A stretch of 64,000 nucleotides of DNA from Nocardia altamirensis NBRC 108246. GTDB lineage: Bacteria; Actinomycetota; Actinomycetes; Mycobacteriales; Mycobacteriaceae. How positions within the stretch are numbered: position 1 is the stretch's first letter; each line of letters begins with the position of its first letter. The notes under the pieces were generated by a model. That model had not been told where the DNA came from and ran no database searches. It worked only from the letters and a program-made list of their open reading frames with translations. The stretch covers positions 1-64,000 of the forward strand of contig NZ_BDAY01000012.1 in assembly GCF_001612685.1 (NCBI RefSeq), written 5' to 3'. Shown one piece after another: positions 7,677 through 16,419 of the stretch. Made by a program: the position numbers and the translations under genes.

Positions 7677-8513
7677 TCAGTTGATGAACCGCAGATCCGA
7701 AATCGTCTTGCTGGCAACCAACATGACGTAGAAGTCGGTCAGCACGAGCGTGCCGAGAGTTGTCCAGGCCAATCCCATGTGCCGGGTGTTGAGTTTGGAG
7801 ACCTGGGTCCAGAACCAGTAGCGCACCGGATGGGCGGAGAAGTGCTTGAGCCTGCCGCCTGCGATATGCCTGCAGGAGTGGCACGAGAGGGTGTAGGCCC
7901 ACAGCAGGATCACGTTGGTCCACAGCACCACGTTGCCGAGGCCGAAGCCGAATCCGCCGTCCTTGCCGTGGAACGCGACGATCGCGTCGTAGGTGTTGAT
8001 CACCGAAACCAGCACGGCCACATAGAAGAAGTAGCGGTGCACGTTCTGGATGATCAGCGGCAGCTTGGTCTCGCCGGTGTACTTGGCGTGCGGCTCGGCG
8101 ACCGCGCAGGCGGGCGGGGAGAACCACACGGCCCTGTAGTAGGCCTTGCGGTAGTAGTAGCAGGTCAGCCGGAAGCCGAGCAGGAAAGGCAGCACCACGA
8201 AGCCGAGCGGCAAGATCGCGGGCAGCTCACCGAACGGCGTGCCGAAGTGGCTGGATCCCTCGACGCACGAGGTGCTCAGGCACGGCGAGTAGAACGGCGT
8301 CAGATAGTGGTAGTCCGGCACCCAATATGCCGTTCGCACATAAGATCTGATCGTCGCGTAGATAACGAACGCAGCCAGGCCGAGCACCGTGACCAATGGC
8401 GGTACCCACCATCGATCGGTGCGCAGTGTGCGTTCTGCGATTCGGGCCCTGGTCTTGCTGAAGACGCCGGTCCCCGTTTCCGGGGTGGTGGTCGTGATCG
8501 GTGCGGCACTCAC
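7677..8513 (-). CDS. succinate dehydrogenase membrane anchor (Rv0249c-like)
   Basis: A 278-residue integral membrane protein with about five hydrophobic helices (for example PPLVTVLGLAAFVIYATI, AILPLGFVVLPFLLGF, YFFYVAVLVSVINTY, VVLWTNVILLWAYTLSC). A CHSCRH motif and other histidines could ligate haem. The GTG at 8511-8513 is chosen because the longer frame adds an unlikely hydrophilic tail and GAGG lies upstream. As first gene of the operon it anchors SdhA/SdhB and provides the quinone site. It is a single fused anchor rather than separate sdhC and sdhD, like the mycobacterial Sdh1 anchor. Confidence 0.85.
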   Translation of the reverse strand: MSAAPITTTTPETGTGVFSKTRARIAERTLRTDRWWVPPLVTVLGLAAFVIYATIRSYVRTAYWVPDYHYLTPFYSPCLSTSCVEGSSHFGTPFGELPAILPLGFVVLPFLLGFRLTCYYYRKAYYRAVWFSPPACAVAEPHAKYTGETKLPLIIQNVHRYFFYVAVLVSVINTYDAIVAFHGKDGGFGFGLGNVVLWTNVILLWAYTLSCHSCRHIAGGRLKHFSAHPVRYWFWTQVSKLNTRHMGLAWTTLGTLVLTDFYVMLVASKTISDLRFIN

Positions 8514-8962
8514 AGGTGGATGCCTCGCTGTTCTGTGCGGGTGGTCATCGTTACCTCCGCAATCGAATGTGATGCCCAGCACCATACGACACGCCCGCTA
8601 TCGCTCGAGCGGGGTCCCGGCATTCCCGGCCCACCTGGATGCCCGTGATTTGCGACACACCGCTTGACGCATCCCGCGACATGGTTCCGTGGTGAACGAA
8701 CCGCTAACTCTTCGAACTCGACTAAAACAGAACAAGATTCGAGAGGGGCTTGCTGAACGAAACCTCGAGTTGAAATAACGACGCGCCGATCGTCACACGG
8801 CGGCAACAAAATTGTGGTCCTCTTTCCCGAAGATGTACCCGCTGACGTGCACTGATGTACACGTCGCAGCCGCGGCGCCCGGTCGGGCGTCGCAGCGGCA
8901 GCCCGCGCGACCACCGAAGGTTGTGCGAGCGCCGTTGATCGGCCGGGGGAAGGAGTATCGAG
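8514..8962. other. divergent intergenic region, no gene seen
   Basis: About 450 bp between the sdh operon (minus) and the thiolase-like gene (plus). It has a lower-GC patch around 8700-8780. It must contain both promoters. I found no convincing ORF, palindrome or RNA gene. Confidence 0.5.
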
Positions 8963-10189
8963 GTGAGAAGAGCCGCGATTGTCGCGCCGGTCCGCACGCC
9001 GAGTGGGATCGAAGGGGGAGCGCTCTCCGGCATGCCGCCGGAGTGGCTGGCAACAACAGTGCTGTCGGCTGTGCTCGAACGGGCCGGGATCGATCCGATG
9101 CGCGTCGAAGACGTCGCGATGGCCTGCGTCGACGGCAGTCTCAGCACCGGACCGGAACTGAGCAGGCTGGCCGCGCGCGGCGCAGGCCTGCCCTTCGCCG
9201 TTCCCGGATTCCTCACCGACCGCCGCTGCGGTAGCGGCCTGCAGGCGGTGATCACCGCGGCGATGATGGTGCAGACCGGGGCCGCCGATGTCGTGGTGGC
9301 CGGCGGTGTCGAGTGTGCGACGGATCCCGTTGCGGGCCATGGCGAATCGGCGGCCGACGTCACCAATGCCGAGCAGCTGGCCCGCCACTACGGGATCAGC
9401 CGCGCCGAGGCCGACGAGTTCGCGGTGGCGAGCCATCGCAAGGCGGCGCGGGCGTGGCGGCAGGGCTTGTTCGGCGCCGAGGTGATTCCGGTCGGCGTCG
9501 GCGTGCTCGATGAACCGCGCTGGTCCGATCCCGGTCAGGAAAGCACCGGCGGGCACCGGATCCTGCGCGACGAGGGCGTGCTCGACGACGTCTCCACCTA
9601 CACGTTGTCGGCGCTGCGCCCGTTGCTCGCCAACGGCGTGGTCACCGCGGGCAACATGAGTGCGCACCGGCACGGTGCGGCGGCCTGCCTGGTCGTCGCC
9701 GAGGATCGGCTCGTCGAGCTCGGGCTGACCCCGATGGCGTTCCTGGTCGGCTGGGCCGCGGCCGGATGCGATTCGGGCACAGCGACTCTCGGTGCCGCGC
9801 CGGCGGTGGCGAAGCTGCTCGCGCGCACCGGGTACACACTCGACGACATCGATCTGGTCGAGGTCAACGAGGGGTTTGCGGTGGAAGTGCTTGCGCTGGC
9901 GCGGGAATGGGATTTCGATCCGGCTGACCGCCTCAACGTGAACGGGTCCGCGATCGCGCTCGGCCATCCGGTCGGCGCCACCGGCCTGCGCATCATGACC
10001 ACGATGCTGCACGAACTGATCAGGACCAACGGCACTCTCGGCCTCGAGGCGATCGCGCTCGGCCATGACCACGGGATCGCGGCGCTGTTCGAATCGGCCA
10101 CGTCGACACCGATCCCGGAAACACCGCGTGGTGCGCGTTTCCATGGAGTGCGGCCGGCGAGACGCTTCGGCAAGCACCGCGCTTCCTGA
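8963..10189 (+). CDS. thiolase-family protein lacking the second catalytic cysteine
   Basis: A 408-residue thiolase-fold protein (GTG start, GAAGGAG upstream). Cys89 in DRRCGSGLQA is the acyl-accepting nucleophile and His335 in GHPVGATG is conserved. However, the usual NEAFA motif is NEGFA (302-306). The C-terminal CxGxG block that supplies the second catalytic Cys reads ALGHDHG (365-371), placing Ala365 where the Cys should be. Normal thiolases need that cysteine as base for condensation or thiolysis. The protein may therefore perform a partial reaction, act with a partner, or be non-catalytic. The gene stands alone and ends before a hairpin terminator. Confidence 0.85.
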   Translation: MRRAAIVAPVRTPSGIEGGALSGMPPEWLATTVLSAVLERAGIDPMRVEDVAMACVDGSLSTGPELSRLAARGAGLPFAVPGFLTDRRCGSGLQAVITAAMMVQTGAADVVVAGGVECATDPVAGHGESAADVTNAEQLARHYGISRAEADEFAVASHRKAARAWRQGLFGAEVIPVGVGVLDEPRWSDPGQESTGGHRILRDEGVLDDVSTYTLSALRPLLANGVVTAGNMSAHRHGAAACLVVAEDRLVELGLTPMAFLVGWAAAGCDSGTATLGAAPAVAKLLARTGYTLDDIDLVEVNEGFAVEVLALAREWDFDPADRLNVNGSAIALGHPVGATGLRIMTTMLHELIRTNGTLGLEAIALGHDHGIAALFESATSTPIPETPRGARFHGVRPARRFGKHRAS

Positions 10190-10290
10190 CGAACCGCCAG
10201 TCCTGCCTGGTCCGCGCCGAAAGCGTTCGGCCGACACCGGGCCTCGTGGGTAGCGGCCGCGATCCGGCGACCACGCACCTCAGGCGGGGG

Positions 10291-10326
10291 GACCGCGTCG
10301 CAGGTCGGGACCGCGTCGCAGATCGG
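10291..10326. repeat. 18-bp tandem direct repeat, two copies
   Basis: Two adjacent 18-bp units (10291-10308 and 10309-10326) differ at a single base. They lie in the non-coding gap after the thiolase gene, just before its terminator hairpin. Probably a slippage product. Confidence 0.6.
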
Positions 10327-10334
10327 ACACAACA

Positions 10335-10371
10335 CTTCGCGGACCCACCGGCACGGCGTGGGCCCGCGAAG
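10335..10371. terminator. bidirectional hairpin terminator
   Basis: A 14-bp stem with one mismatch (10335-10348 with 10358-10371; arms CTTCGCGGACCCAC and GTGGGCCCGCGAAG) and a 9-nt loop. It lies between the convergent thiolase and 10410-10697 genes. Confidence 0.7.
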
Positions 10372-10409
10372 CTCAGCTGTTCACCTCGTCGGCGGCGTTG
10401 CCTGACGCG

Positions 10410-10697
10410 CTATTCGGTCCTCGGCCGGGAGTGGAACCCGAGGCCCTCGTCCTGTGCGCCCATCCAGGCCGCCTCGTCGGACTTGCTGTCCGGGACGTAG
10501 ATGGTCTCCTGCGGGCGGCGCGGCACCAGGGCCGGCGGCGACTGCTCGAGCTCGTCGGCGTCGATGACGAGCCGTTCGAGATCGTTCTCCAGTCGCCGCA
10601 CCATGTTCGCGTCGCCATAGTGGTTCCGCAGTACGCCGATGGATTGCCGGAGCTGGCCGACCGCGAAGCGCAGTTCCGCGATTTCGCTGCGTGTCAT
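10410..10697 (-). CDS. small conserved actinobacterial protein, function unknown
   Basis: A 95-residue protein preceded by a near-ideal ribosome site (CAGGAGG, 5 bp before ATG), which strongly supports the start. Residues 1-55 look like a helical, coiled-coil-prone segment (EIAELRFAVGQLRQSIGVLRNHYG, VRRLENDLERLVIDADELEQ). A proline-rich linker follows, then an acidic tail (VPDSKSDEAAWMGAQDEG). No catalytic motif, signal peptide or membrane helix is present. The neighbours give no functional hint. Confidence 0.75.
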   Translation of the reverse strand: MTRSEIAELRFAVGQLRQSIGVLRNHYGDANMVRRLENDLERLVIDADELEQSPPALVPRRPQETIYVPDSKSDEAAWMGAQDEGLGFHSRPRTE

Positions 10698-11133
10698 CGA
10701 TACCTCCTGTGTTCCTGGCGGACAGGCGAACTCGGTGGTAGCAGGGTCCCAGTATGGCCTTCCTCAAAGCACGCTGCACCGAGTCGTGTGAGCCACCACA
10801 CAACGTGATCTCTAACACAGTACAGAAGGAATGCCGATCTGGCTTGTCGAGAAACGATGTTGGGCGGTTTGCCTGAATGTTGCCTGAAGGCGAGAGTCGA
10901 CGTTCGTGTGAATCTCCGAACGTCCGTCGTCGGCGATCCGGCACGGCTCAGCAACTCTCCGGGCACGGCTCGCGGACCGTCGGACGTCCAGCCCGCTTGC
11001 CGTACTTCAGGCGATGTCGGTGTGCCCAGCTCCGCTCGGGTGCGGCACATTCGGTGTGTCCGTGTCAGGTACGCCTCGTCCACATCGAGTAAGACCGAGC
11101 CCGCACCGACCCGGATACACCGGGATCCGACTC
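10698..11133. other. intergenic region, nothing recognised
   Basis: About 435 bp between two minus-strand genes. Open frames exist on both strands but have atypical codon use and no ribosome sites. The upstream promoter of the 10410-10697 gene must lie here. No clear motif found. Confidence 0.4.
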
Positions 11134-12099
11134 TCACCCGGCGACGGCGTACTCCGTCCCCGGCCCGCGCATGCTCGCGACAACCTGCTCGACCAGTCCG
11201 ACGATCGACAGCGCGACCTCCTCGGCCCGCTCGAAGATCACGCTGTGCCCCGCCCCCTCGAGCGGAACCAGCTGCGACCCGGCCAGCTGCGAGGCAAGCA
11301 CCACCGAATGCGCGAACGGCACCACGATGTCGGCCGTGCCTGCCAGCACCAACGCCGGAATGCTGCCGAGCCGGTGCAAGGTCGCGGTCTCGTCGAAGGT
11401 GATCAACGAGGCGAGGAAGCTCGACATGGTCAGCAGCGGCGTCTCGTTCAGCATCGCCGTCGCCACCGCGACCATGCGCGGATTCACCCGCCTGGTGCCG
11501 GAATTCGCCGCCCGCATGATCGGCTCGAAGATCCGCCGCGACATCCGCTTGGAGCCCTGCATCATCCGGGGCGCCCGCACCACCGCGACCTGCAGCGAGT
11601 TCACCGCGCGCCGCTTCAGGAATCGCCCGAGCCCCACCTCGGTGAGGCCGTTCGCCGCGCCTGCGATCAGCCCGACGCCGACCACCCGGGTGCCGATCGC
11701 CTCCGGGAACTGCCTGGCATAGGCGAGCACCACCATCGCGCCCATCGAATGCCCGACCAGAATCACCGGCCCGCTCGGCACCGTCGTCCGCAGCACGGTG
11801 TCCAGGTCGCGGCCGAGTTGATCGATGGTGTACGTCGACGGGTGCGCCTCGCCGGATTCACCGTGGCCGCGATGGTCGTAGAAGACCATCCTCGTCTCCG
11901 CGCCCCACTGCCGCAGCAGCTGATCACGGAGGAAGGACCAGGATTCGGTGCGCAGGCAATGGCCGTGTGCGAACACCACGGTGACGGGAGCGGTCTCGGT
12001 GCCGAAGCTGCGGACCGACAGTGGGACGCCGTCCTCGGCCGACACGGTGACGCGGTGGCCGTCGTAGTCGGCGGCGCAGCGAGCGATAGTCGTGGACAT
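11134..12099 (-). CDS. alpha/beta hydrolase
   Basis: A 321-residue alpha/beta hydrolase. The start at 12099 is set by AGGAGG 5 bp upstream. The fold landmarks are VVFAHGHCL (oxyanion region), the nucleophile Ser118 in GHSMG, Asp in LAGTADIVVPF and His in GAGHSVI, giving a complete catalytic triad. There is no signal peptide, so it acts in the cytoplasm. The family includes esterases, lipases and C-C hydrolases; the substrate cannot be read from sequence. It stands alone between long gaps, so context does not narrow the role. Confidence 0.85.
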   Translation of the reverse strand: MSTTIARCAADYDGHRVTVSAEDGVPLSVRSFGTETAPVTVVFAHGHCLRTESWSFLRDQLLRQWGAETRMVFYDHRGHGESGEAHPSTYTIDQLGRDLDTVLRTTVPSGPVILVGHSMGAMVVLAYARQFPEAIGTRVVGVGLIAGAANGLTEVGLGRFLKRRAVNSLQVAVVRAPRMMQGSKRMSRRIFEPIMRAANSGTRRVNPRMVAVATAMLNETPLLTMSSFLASLITFDETATLHRLGSIPALVLAGTADIVVPFAHSVVLASQLAGSQLVPLEGAGHSVIFERAEEVALSIVGLVEQVVASMRGPGTEYAVAG

Positions 12100-12658
12100 G
12101 AAGGCCTCCTGGGGAGGGTGCATCCTTGCGGAGCGTTCTTGCCCGGTTGTCGTTATACATTTCCGCCGCGTTAGCGGCCCATACCTGCCGTTACGGACAA
12201 GTTGTGGAACCGAAGCTGTCCCGCCTCTCCGAGAGTTTTTGCGCCAGACTCGAGCGCGGCGCAGAAACGCCAGCGGGCTGCGGGCCTGGGGTGGCTTGGT
12301 TCGCCGGTACCCGGGGAGTTACCCATGTGCGTGCGAGATCAGGTGTCTCGTTGCGAGAATTTGGAAATCTAGTGAACTATTCGATATTTGGTAGATATAT
12401 ATAGATGTTGATGGTTTGGGTTGCTTGGTCATTCTTGGGCTGGTGAGTGGATCTTCTAGAGTTCCCTAGATTTTGTTAGGGACGTCGACGCTACTCGTCG
12501 CGACGGGTTGGCTATCCCCTGTGATGGGAATCTATCTATGTCTAGCGTTTGGACGAGACAGCTCAATAATTGCCGATCGGTGGCACCCGCCGAGCGCCGT
12601 GTTCGAGGTACGCCGTAATCGAAACACGGCACCCGGTGGGCGGCCGACCGACCGGTGG
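12100..12658. other. long AT-richer intergenic region
   Basis: About 560 bp between the hydrolase start and the end of fadE. The part around 12335-12480 is clearly poorer in GC than anything nearby (TAGATATATATAGATG and similar). It includes a small inverted repeat TCCCTA/TAGGGA (12463-12468, 12477-12482). No ORF in it has normal codon use. It may be a remnant of acquired DNA or a regulatory region. Confidence 0.45.
12596..12630 (-). terminator. hairpin downstream of fadE
   Basis: An inverted repeat of about 11 bp with one bulge (12596-12606, GCCGTGTTCGA, with 12619-12630) sits about 30 bp downstream of the fadE stop. It is a plausible terminator for the minus-strand transcript. Confidence 0.45.
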
Positions 12659-14614
12659 CTAGGTGCCCGCGCCTGCGCGGGTGGACGGCAGGAACGGGCG
12701 CAGCAGGTTGGGCTCGGTGGACGGGCCCATCTGCCATTCGGCGATCCAGGGGCCGGTGCCTTCGCTCGGGTCGAAGACGCCGTCTTCCAGCCAGGTGTAG
12801 CGGCCGTCGAGCACGCCGCGGGTCAGGGCCCGATCGTCCTCGTCGGTGTTGTCCCACAGCGCGTCGAAGAGCTTGCGCACCCGAATCTTCGACTGCCTGC
12901 AGAAGGTGTCGGCGAGTTCCTCGGCGGCCTTGGCCTCGGGCGCGCCCGCCGCGGCCAGCGCATGCGCCCGCACGCAGGCGGCCGACATCGCGAACAGTTC
13001 GGCGGCGATGTCGACGATCCGGCCGAGGAAGTTCTGCTTGTACTCGAGGCCCGCCTGCCAGCGACCCATCGCGTACATCAACGACCTGGCCTGCTTGCGC
13101 GAGCTCCGTTCGACGAACCGCAGATGCTTTGCGAGCGCGCCGAATTCGGTGAAGGTCGCGGCCGTGGTGCCCGCGCCGACCGCGAGCTGCGGGAACCACT
13201 TGGCGTAGAAGCCTGCCGCGCCGACCGCCGCCTTGGCCTTGTCCTTGAACTCGGCGTTGCGGTCGACCAGTGCGCCCGCCGCGGCCATGTGCGCGTCGGC
13301 CATCTCTCTGGCGACCAGCAGCCGCATGATCTCGCTCGAGCCTTCGAAGATCCGGTTGATGCGCAGGTCGCGGACCAGCTGTTCGGCGCCGACCGCGCGT
13401 TCGCCACGGGCCGCAAGAGACGCTGCGGTTTCGTAGCCGCGGCCGCCGCGGATCTGCACGAGCTCATCGGCGATGGCGCAACTCATCTCGCTGGCCCACA
13501 GCTTGGCCAGTGCCGCCTCGATCCTGATGTCGTTGCGGGCCTCGTCGCACATGGCGGCCGACAGATCGAGCGCCGCCTCCAGCGCGTAGGTGGTCGCGGC
13601 GATGAACGAGATCTTCTGGCCGACCGCCTCGTGCTCGCCGACCGGCCTGCCCCACTGCACCCGCTCGCGGCTCCACTCCCTGGCGATCTTCAGCGACCAC
13701 TTCGAGGAGGCGGTGCACAGCGCGGGGATCGCGAGCCTGCCCGCGTTGAGTGTGGTGAGCGCGATCTTCAGGCCGTCGCCCTCGCGGCCGATCAGGTTGG
13801 CCTTCGGCACACGCACGTCGTGCAGCCTGGTGACGCCGTTCTCGATGCCACGCAGTCCCATGAACGCGTTGCGCCGCTCCACCGTGATGCCCGGTGAATC
13901 GGCCTCGACGACGAACGCCGAGATGCCGCCGCGATGTCCTTCGCTCTTGGGCACCCGCGCCATCACCACGAGCAGTTCGGCCACCACGCCATTGGTTGTC
14001 CACAGCTTGACGCCGTTGACTACGTAGGCCGTTCCGTCTTCGGTCGGGACGGCGGTGCTCGCCATCCTGGCCGGGTCGGAGCCGACGTCGGGCTCGGTGA
14101 GCAGGAAGGCGCTGACCGCGCCGGCCGCGCAGCGTGGCAGGAATTCCGCCTTCTGCTCCGGGGTGCCTGCCAGCTTCAGCGGCTCGGGCACGCCGATGGA
14201 CTGGTGCGCGGAGAGCAGCACGCCGAGGCTGGGATGCGCCGAGCCGACGAGCATCAGCGCGCGGTTGTAGCCGAACTGGGAGAGGCCCTGTCCACCAAAG
14301 GATTCCGGGATCTTCAGCCCGAAGCAGCCGAGTTCGGCGAGGCCCTTGACGTATTCGTCGGGGATCCTGCCCTCGGCCTCGATCACCGCGCCGTCGACGG
14401 ATTCGCAGAACGGCCGCAGCCTGGCCAGGTACGCCTCGGTGCGCGCGGCGTCCTCGTCGCTCGGCTGCGGGTAGGGATGGATCAGGTCGAGCCGGAACCG
14501 TCCGAGAAACATCTCCTTGGCGAACGACGGTTTGGCCCAGGTGGTTTCGCGAGATTCCTCGACCAGCGCGCGGGCCTGTTCTTCGGTGGCGTCGACTTTC
14601 GCGGGTGTCGCCAT
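12659..14614 (-). CDS. fadE10: acyl-CoA dehydrogenase, FadE10-like
   Basis: A 651-residue acyl-CoA dehydrogenase, longer than the usual 380-400 residues because of a C-terminal helical extension, as in mycobacterial FadE10 (about 650 residues) and VLCAD-type enzymes. Visible features: the FAD/substrate block FLLTEPDVGSD, the WTTNG motif, the KIALTTLNAGRL segment, and the catalytic-base region RIFEGSSEIMRL. It introduces the alpha,beta double bond in beta-oxidation of acyl-CoAs. The start at 14614 is chosen for GAGGAGGA six bases upstream. The palindrome TACCGGCCGGTA lies about 50 bp upstream and could be a repressor site. The closeness to FadE10 is from memory of family members. Confidence 0.88.
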   Translation of the reverse strand: MATPAKVDATEEQARALVEESRETTWAKPSFAKEMFLGRFRLDLIHPYPQPSDEDAARTEAYLARLRPFCESVDGAVIEAEGRIPDEYVKGLAELGCFGLKIPESFGGQGLSQFGYNRALMLVGSAHPSLGVLLSAHQSIGVPEPLKLAGTPEQKAEFLPRCAAGAVSAFLLTEPDVGSDPARMASTAVPTEDGTAYVVNGVKLWTTNGVVAELLVVMARVPKSEGHRGGISAFVVEADSPGITVERRNAFMGLRGIENGVTRLHDVRVPKANLIGREGDGLKIALTTLNAGRLAIPALCTASSKWSLKIAREWSRERVQWGRPVGEHEAVGQKISFIAATTYALEAALDLSAAMCDEARNDIRIEAALAKLWASEMSCAIADELVQIRGGRGYETAASLAARGERAVGAEQLVRDLRINRIFEGSSEIMRLLVAREMADAHMAAAGALVDRNAEFKDKAKAAVGAAGFYAKWFPQLAVGAGTTAATFTEFGALAKHLRFVERSSRKQARSLMYAMGRWQAGLEYKQNFLGRIVDIAAELFAMSAACVRAHALAAAGAPEAKAAEELADTFCRQSKIRVRKLFDALWDNTDEDDRALTRGVLDGRYTWLEDGVFDPSEGTGPWIAEWQMGPSTEPNLLRPFLPSTRAGAGT

Positions 14615-14666
14615 GATGTCCTCCTCGTACGTGATCAGGATCACATTCGAGTGTAGGAACTTTAGT

Positions 14667-14678
14667 TACCGGCCGGTA
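14667..14678. promoter_or_regulatory. candidate operator upstream of fadE
   Basis: A perfect 12-bp palindrome, TACCGGCCGGTA, lies 53 bp upstream of the fadE start. A second short palindrome, GTGATCAGGATCAC (14631-14644), lies closer to the gene. Both suit dimeric TetR-type repressors, which often control fatty-acid genes. No binding protein can be named. Confidence 0.45.
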
Positions 14679-14767
14679 GGGCCGCAGGTCGATTGATTTC
14701 TATCGATCTCTAATGATCTTGGTAGACAAGCTAATGCGAGGCTATCCCGGAGGGGGGACGCGGGCCG

Positions 14768-15949
14768 TCACACGCTACGCAGATAGCGACCGAAGTGCGG
14801 AACGGTGAATCCGATGGTGCCGCGCTCGGCCGAATAGATCAGCCCCTTCTTGATCAGCCCATCCCGGGCCGGCGAGAGCGAGGCGGGCTTGCGGCCGAGC
14901 TCGCTGGCCACCGCCGAGGTCGCCACCGGGCCGTCGTCGCCCGCCAAATCGGCCATCGCACGCATGTATTCGCGCTCCGCGGGTGTTGCCCGTTCATAGC
15001 GGGAGCCGAAGAAGCCGACCGCCAACTCCTCCTCCGCGGTCGGCGCGGCCACCTCGACATCCTCGGCCGAGATGGGGCTCTCCGGCGCCTGATCCCACGC
15101 CGCCTTCCCGTAGGCCTGCACAAAGTACGGATAGCCATCGGCCTTGTGGTACAACGCATCCAGCGCTTCGTCGGTGAACTTCACCTCCTCGCGCTCGGCG
15201 GGCGCGATCAACGCCAGATCCGCGGATTCGCGGTCGAGCCGGTCGATGCGGTGATAGCTGAACAGTCGCTCCGAGTAGCTCTTCGAGGCGGACAGCACCG
15301 CGGGCAGGTGCGGCAGTCCGGCGCCGACCACGATGAGAGGCGCTGCGTCCTGGCTCAATTCGTGGCACGCGCCGCAGATCGCGGAGACGTCGGCGGGCCC
15401 GAGATCCTGCATCTCGTCGATGAAAATCGCGATGCCGACACCGATTTCGCTGGCCAGCGCGGCCGCCTCGACCAGCAGCTCGACCAGATCGATCTCGATA
15501 TCGCCGGAATCGGCGCGGCCGGTGACCGCGGGTACGTCGATGCCTGGTTGCCAGCGCTCGCGCATGCCCTTGTCGGCGGTGGCGCGCAGCGCGAAAGCCT
15601 TGAGGATGCCGAGGAAGTCGTCGACCCGTTCCGGATTGCGGTGTGCCATGGCGATCGCGCGGACGGCCATGTGCAGCGCGGAGGACAACGGACGGCGCAG
15701 CTCTTGATCCGGCCGCGCCTCGATTTTGCCGGTGCCCCAGCCTCTACTGATCGCGGCGGAGCGAAGTTGGTTGAGCAGCACGGTTTTTCCGACGCCACGC
15801 AATCCGGTGAGCATGACACTGCGTTCCGGGCGGCTCCGCGCGACGCGCTCCAGCACGATGTCGAAGGCGGTGAGTTGCTTGTCGCGCCCGGCTAGTTCGG
15901 GTGGGCGCTGTCCGGCTCCGGGAGCATACGGATTCCGCACGGGGTCCAT
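14768..15949 (-). CDS. orphan AAA-type ATPase with C-terminal winged helix
   Basis: A 393-residue P-loop ATPase of the AAA_16/ORC-like group. Walker A is GLRGVGKT (about 49-56) and Walker B is IAIFIDEMQDL (about 180). The C-terminal part (REYMRAMADLAGDDGPVATSAVASELGRKPASLSPARDGLIKKGLI) reads as a winged helix. Such proteins act as ATP switches on DNA or in conflict and signalling systems, but no effector gene lies next to it. The start is taken at the ATG at 15949, where the product begins MDPVRNPYAPGAGQRPPELAGR; there is no clear ribosome site, so the message may be leaderless. Role unknown. Confidence 0.75.
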   Translation of the reverse strand: MDPVRNPYAPGAGQRPPELAGRDKQLTAFDIVLERVARSRPERSVMLTGLRGVGKTVLLNQLRSAAISRGWGTGKIEARPDQELRRPLSSALHMAVRAIAMAHRNPERVDDFLGILKAFALRATADKGMRERWQPGIDVPAVTGRADSGDIEIDLVELLVEAAALASEIGVGIAIFIDEMQDLGPADVSAICGACHELSQDAAPLIVVGAGLPHLPAVLSASKSYSERLFSYHRIDRLDRESADLALIAPAEREEVKFTDEALDALYHKADGYPYFVQAYGKAAWDQAPESPISAEDVEVAAPTAEEELAVGFFGSRYERATPAEREYMRAMADLAGDDGPVATSAVASELGRKPASLSPARDGLIKKGLIYSAERGTIGFTVPHFGRYLRSV

Positions 15950-16140
15950 ACCCTGACACCGTAGCCCGTCGATCCGGAGAATATGCGCGCATCTACGGCG
16001 TGTCCTAGATATCGCTAGCGGCCGCTTGTTGCACGATGGTCGGCGCAGCACGCCGTGCCCGCGGCGTCGGCGCAGGTACACCTATTGCTGCGGCGCGTAA
16101 GTCACTACGCTGATGGCGGTTTGACGAGTATCGGAGGGGC

Positions 16141-16419
16141 ATGTCCGACGAACCCACCCCGACCACCGCCGAGGTGGTCGAGTCATGGAACGTTCCGGCG
16201 GGAGCCGCCGTTGCGCGGCGCATCCGCGCGAACATCCTGGTGGCGATCGAACGCGGGTACGACGATCCGCAGCTCGTCGCCGATCTCGCGGTCGGTCCGT
16301 TGGTGATGGCACTCGGACAGCTGGAGGTCGGGCTCGCCGACGCGCAGCGCCGGATCGTCGAGCTGGAGCGGGCGCTCGCCGAGCGCGATGGCGGACCGGG
16401 CGTCGCACGCGAATTCTGA
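16141..16419 (+). CDS. small hypothetical protein
   Basis: A 92-residue protein with GGAGGGG just before its ATG. It is helical, with a coiled-coil-prone C-terminal third (LEVGLADAQRRIVELERALAERDG). The middle (VARRIRANILVAIERGYDDPQLVADLAVGPLVMALGQL) has no known motif. It is divergent from the ATPase gene with 190 bp between them, so the two might share control. Function unknown. Confidence 0.6.
   Translation: MSDEPTPTTAEVVESWNVPAGAAVARRIRANILVAIERGYDDPQLVADLAVGPLVMALGQLEVGLADAQRRIVELERALAERDGGPGVAREF

Noticed and set aside
5745..8648. Long plus-strand open frame antisense to the sdh operon
   Set aside because: It mirrors real minus-strand genes with clear motifs, has atypical residue composition and no ribosome site.
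8510..10237. Long minus-strand frame over the thiolase gene
   Set aside because: The plus strand encodes a clear thiolase fold; the antisense frame has no recognisable family.
10844..11140. Open frames between the small conserved gene and the alpha/beta hydrolase
   Set aside because: No ribosome site, unusual codon use, no motif.
12126..12404. 92-codon plus-strand frame in the low-GC gap
   Set aside because: Poor third-position GC bias at its end and no ribosome site or domain.
12340..12560. Mobile element in the low-GC gap
   Set aside because: No transposase fragment, terminal repeats or target duplication seen.
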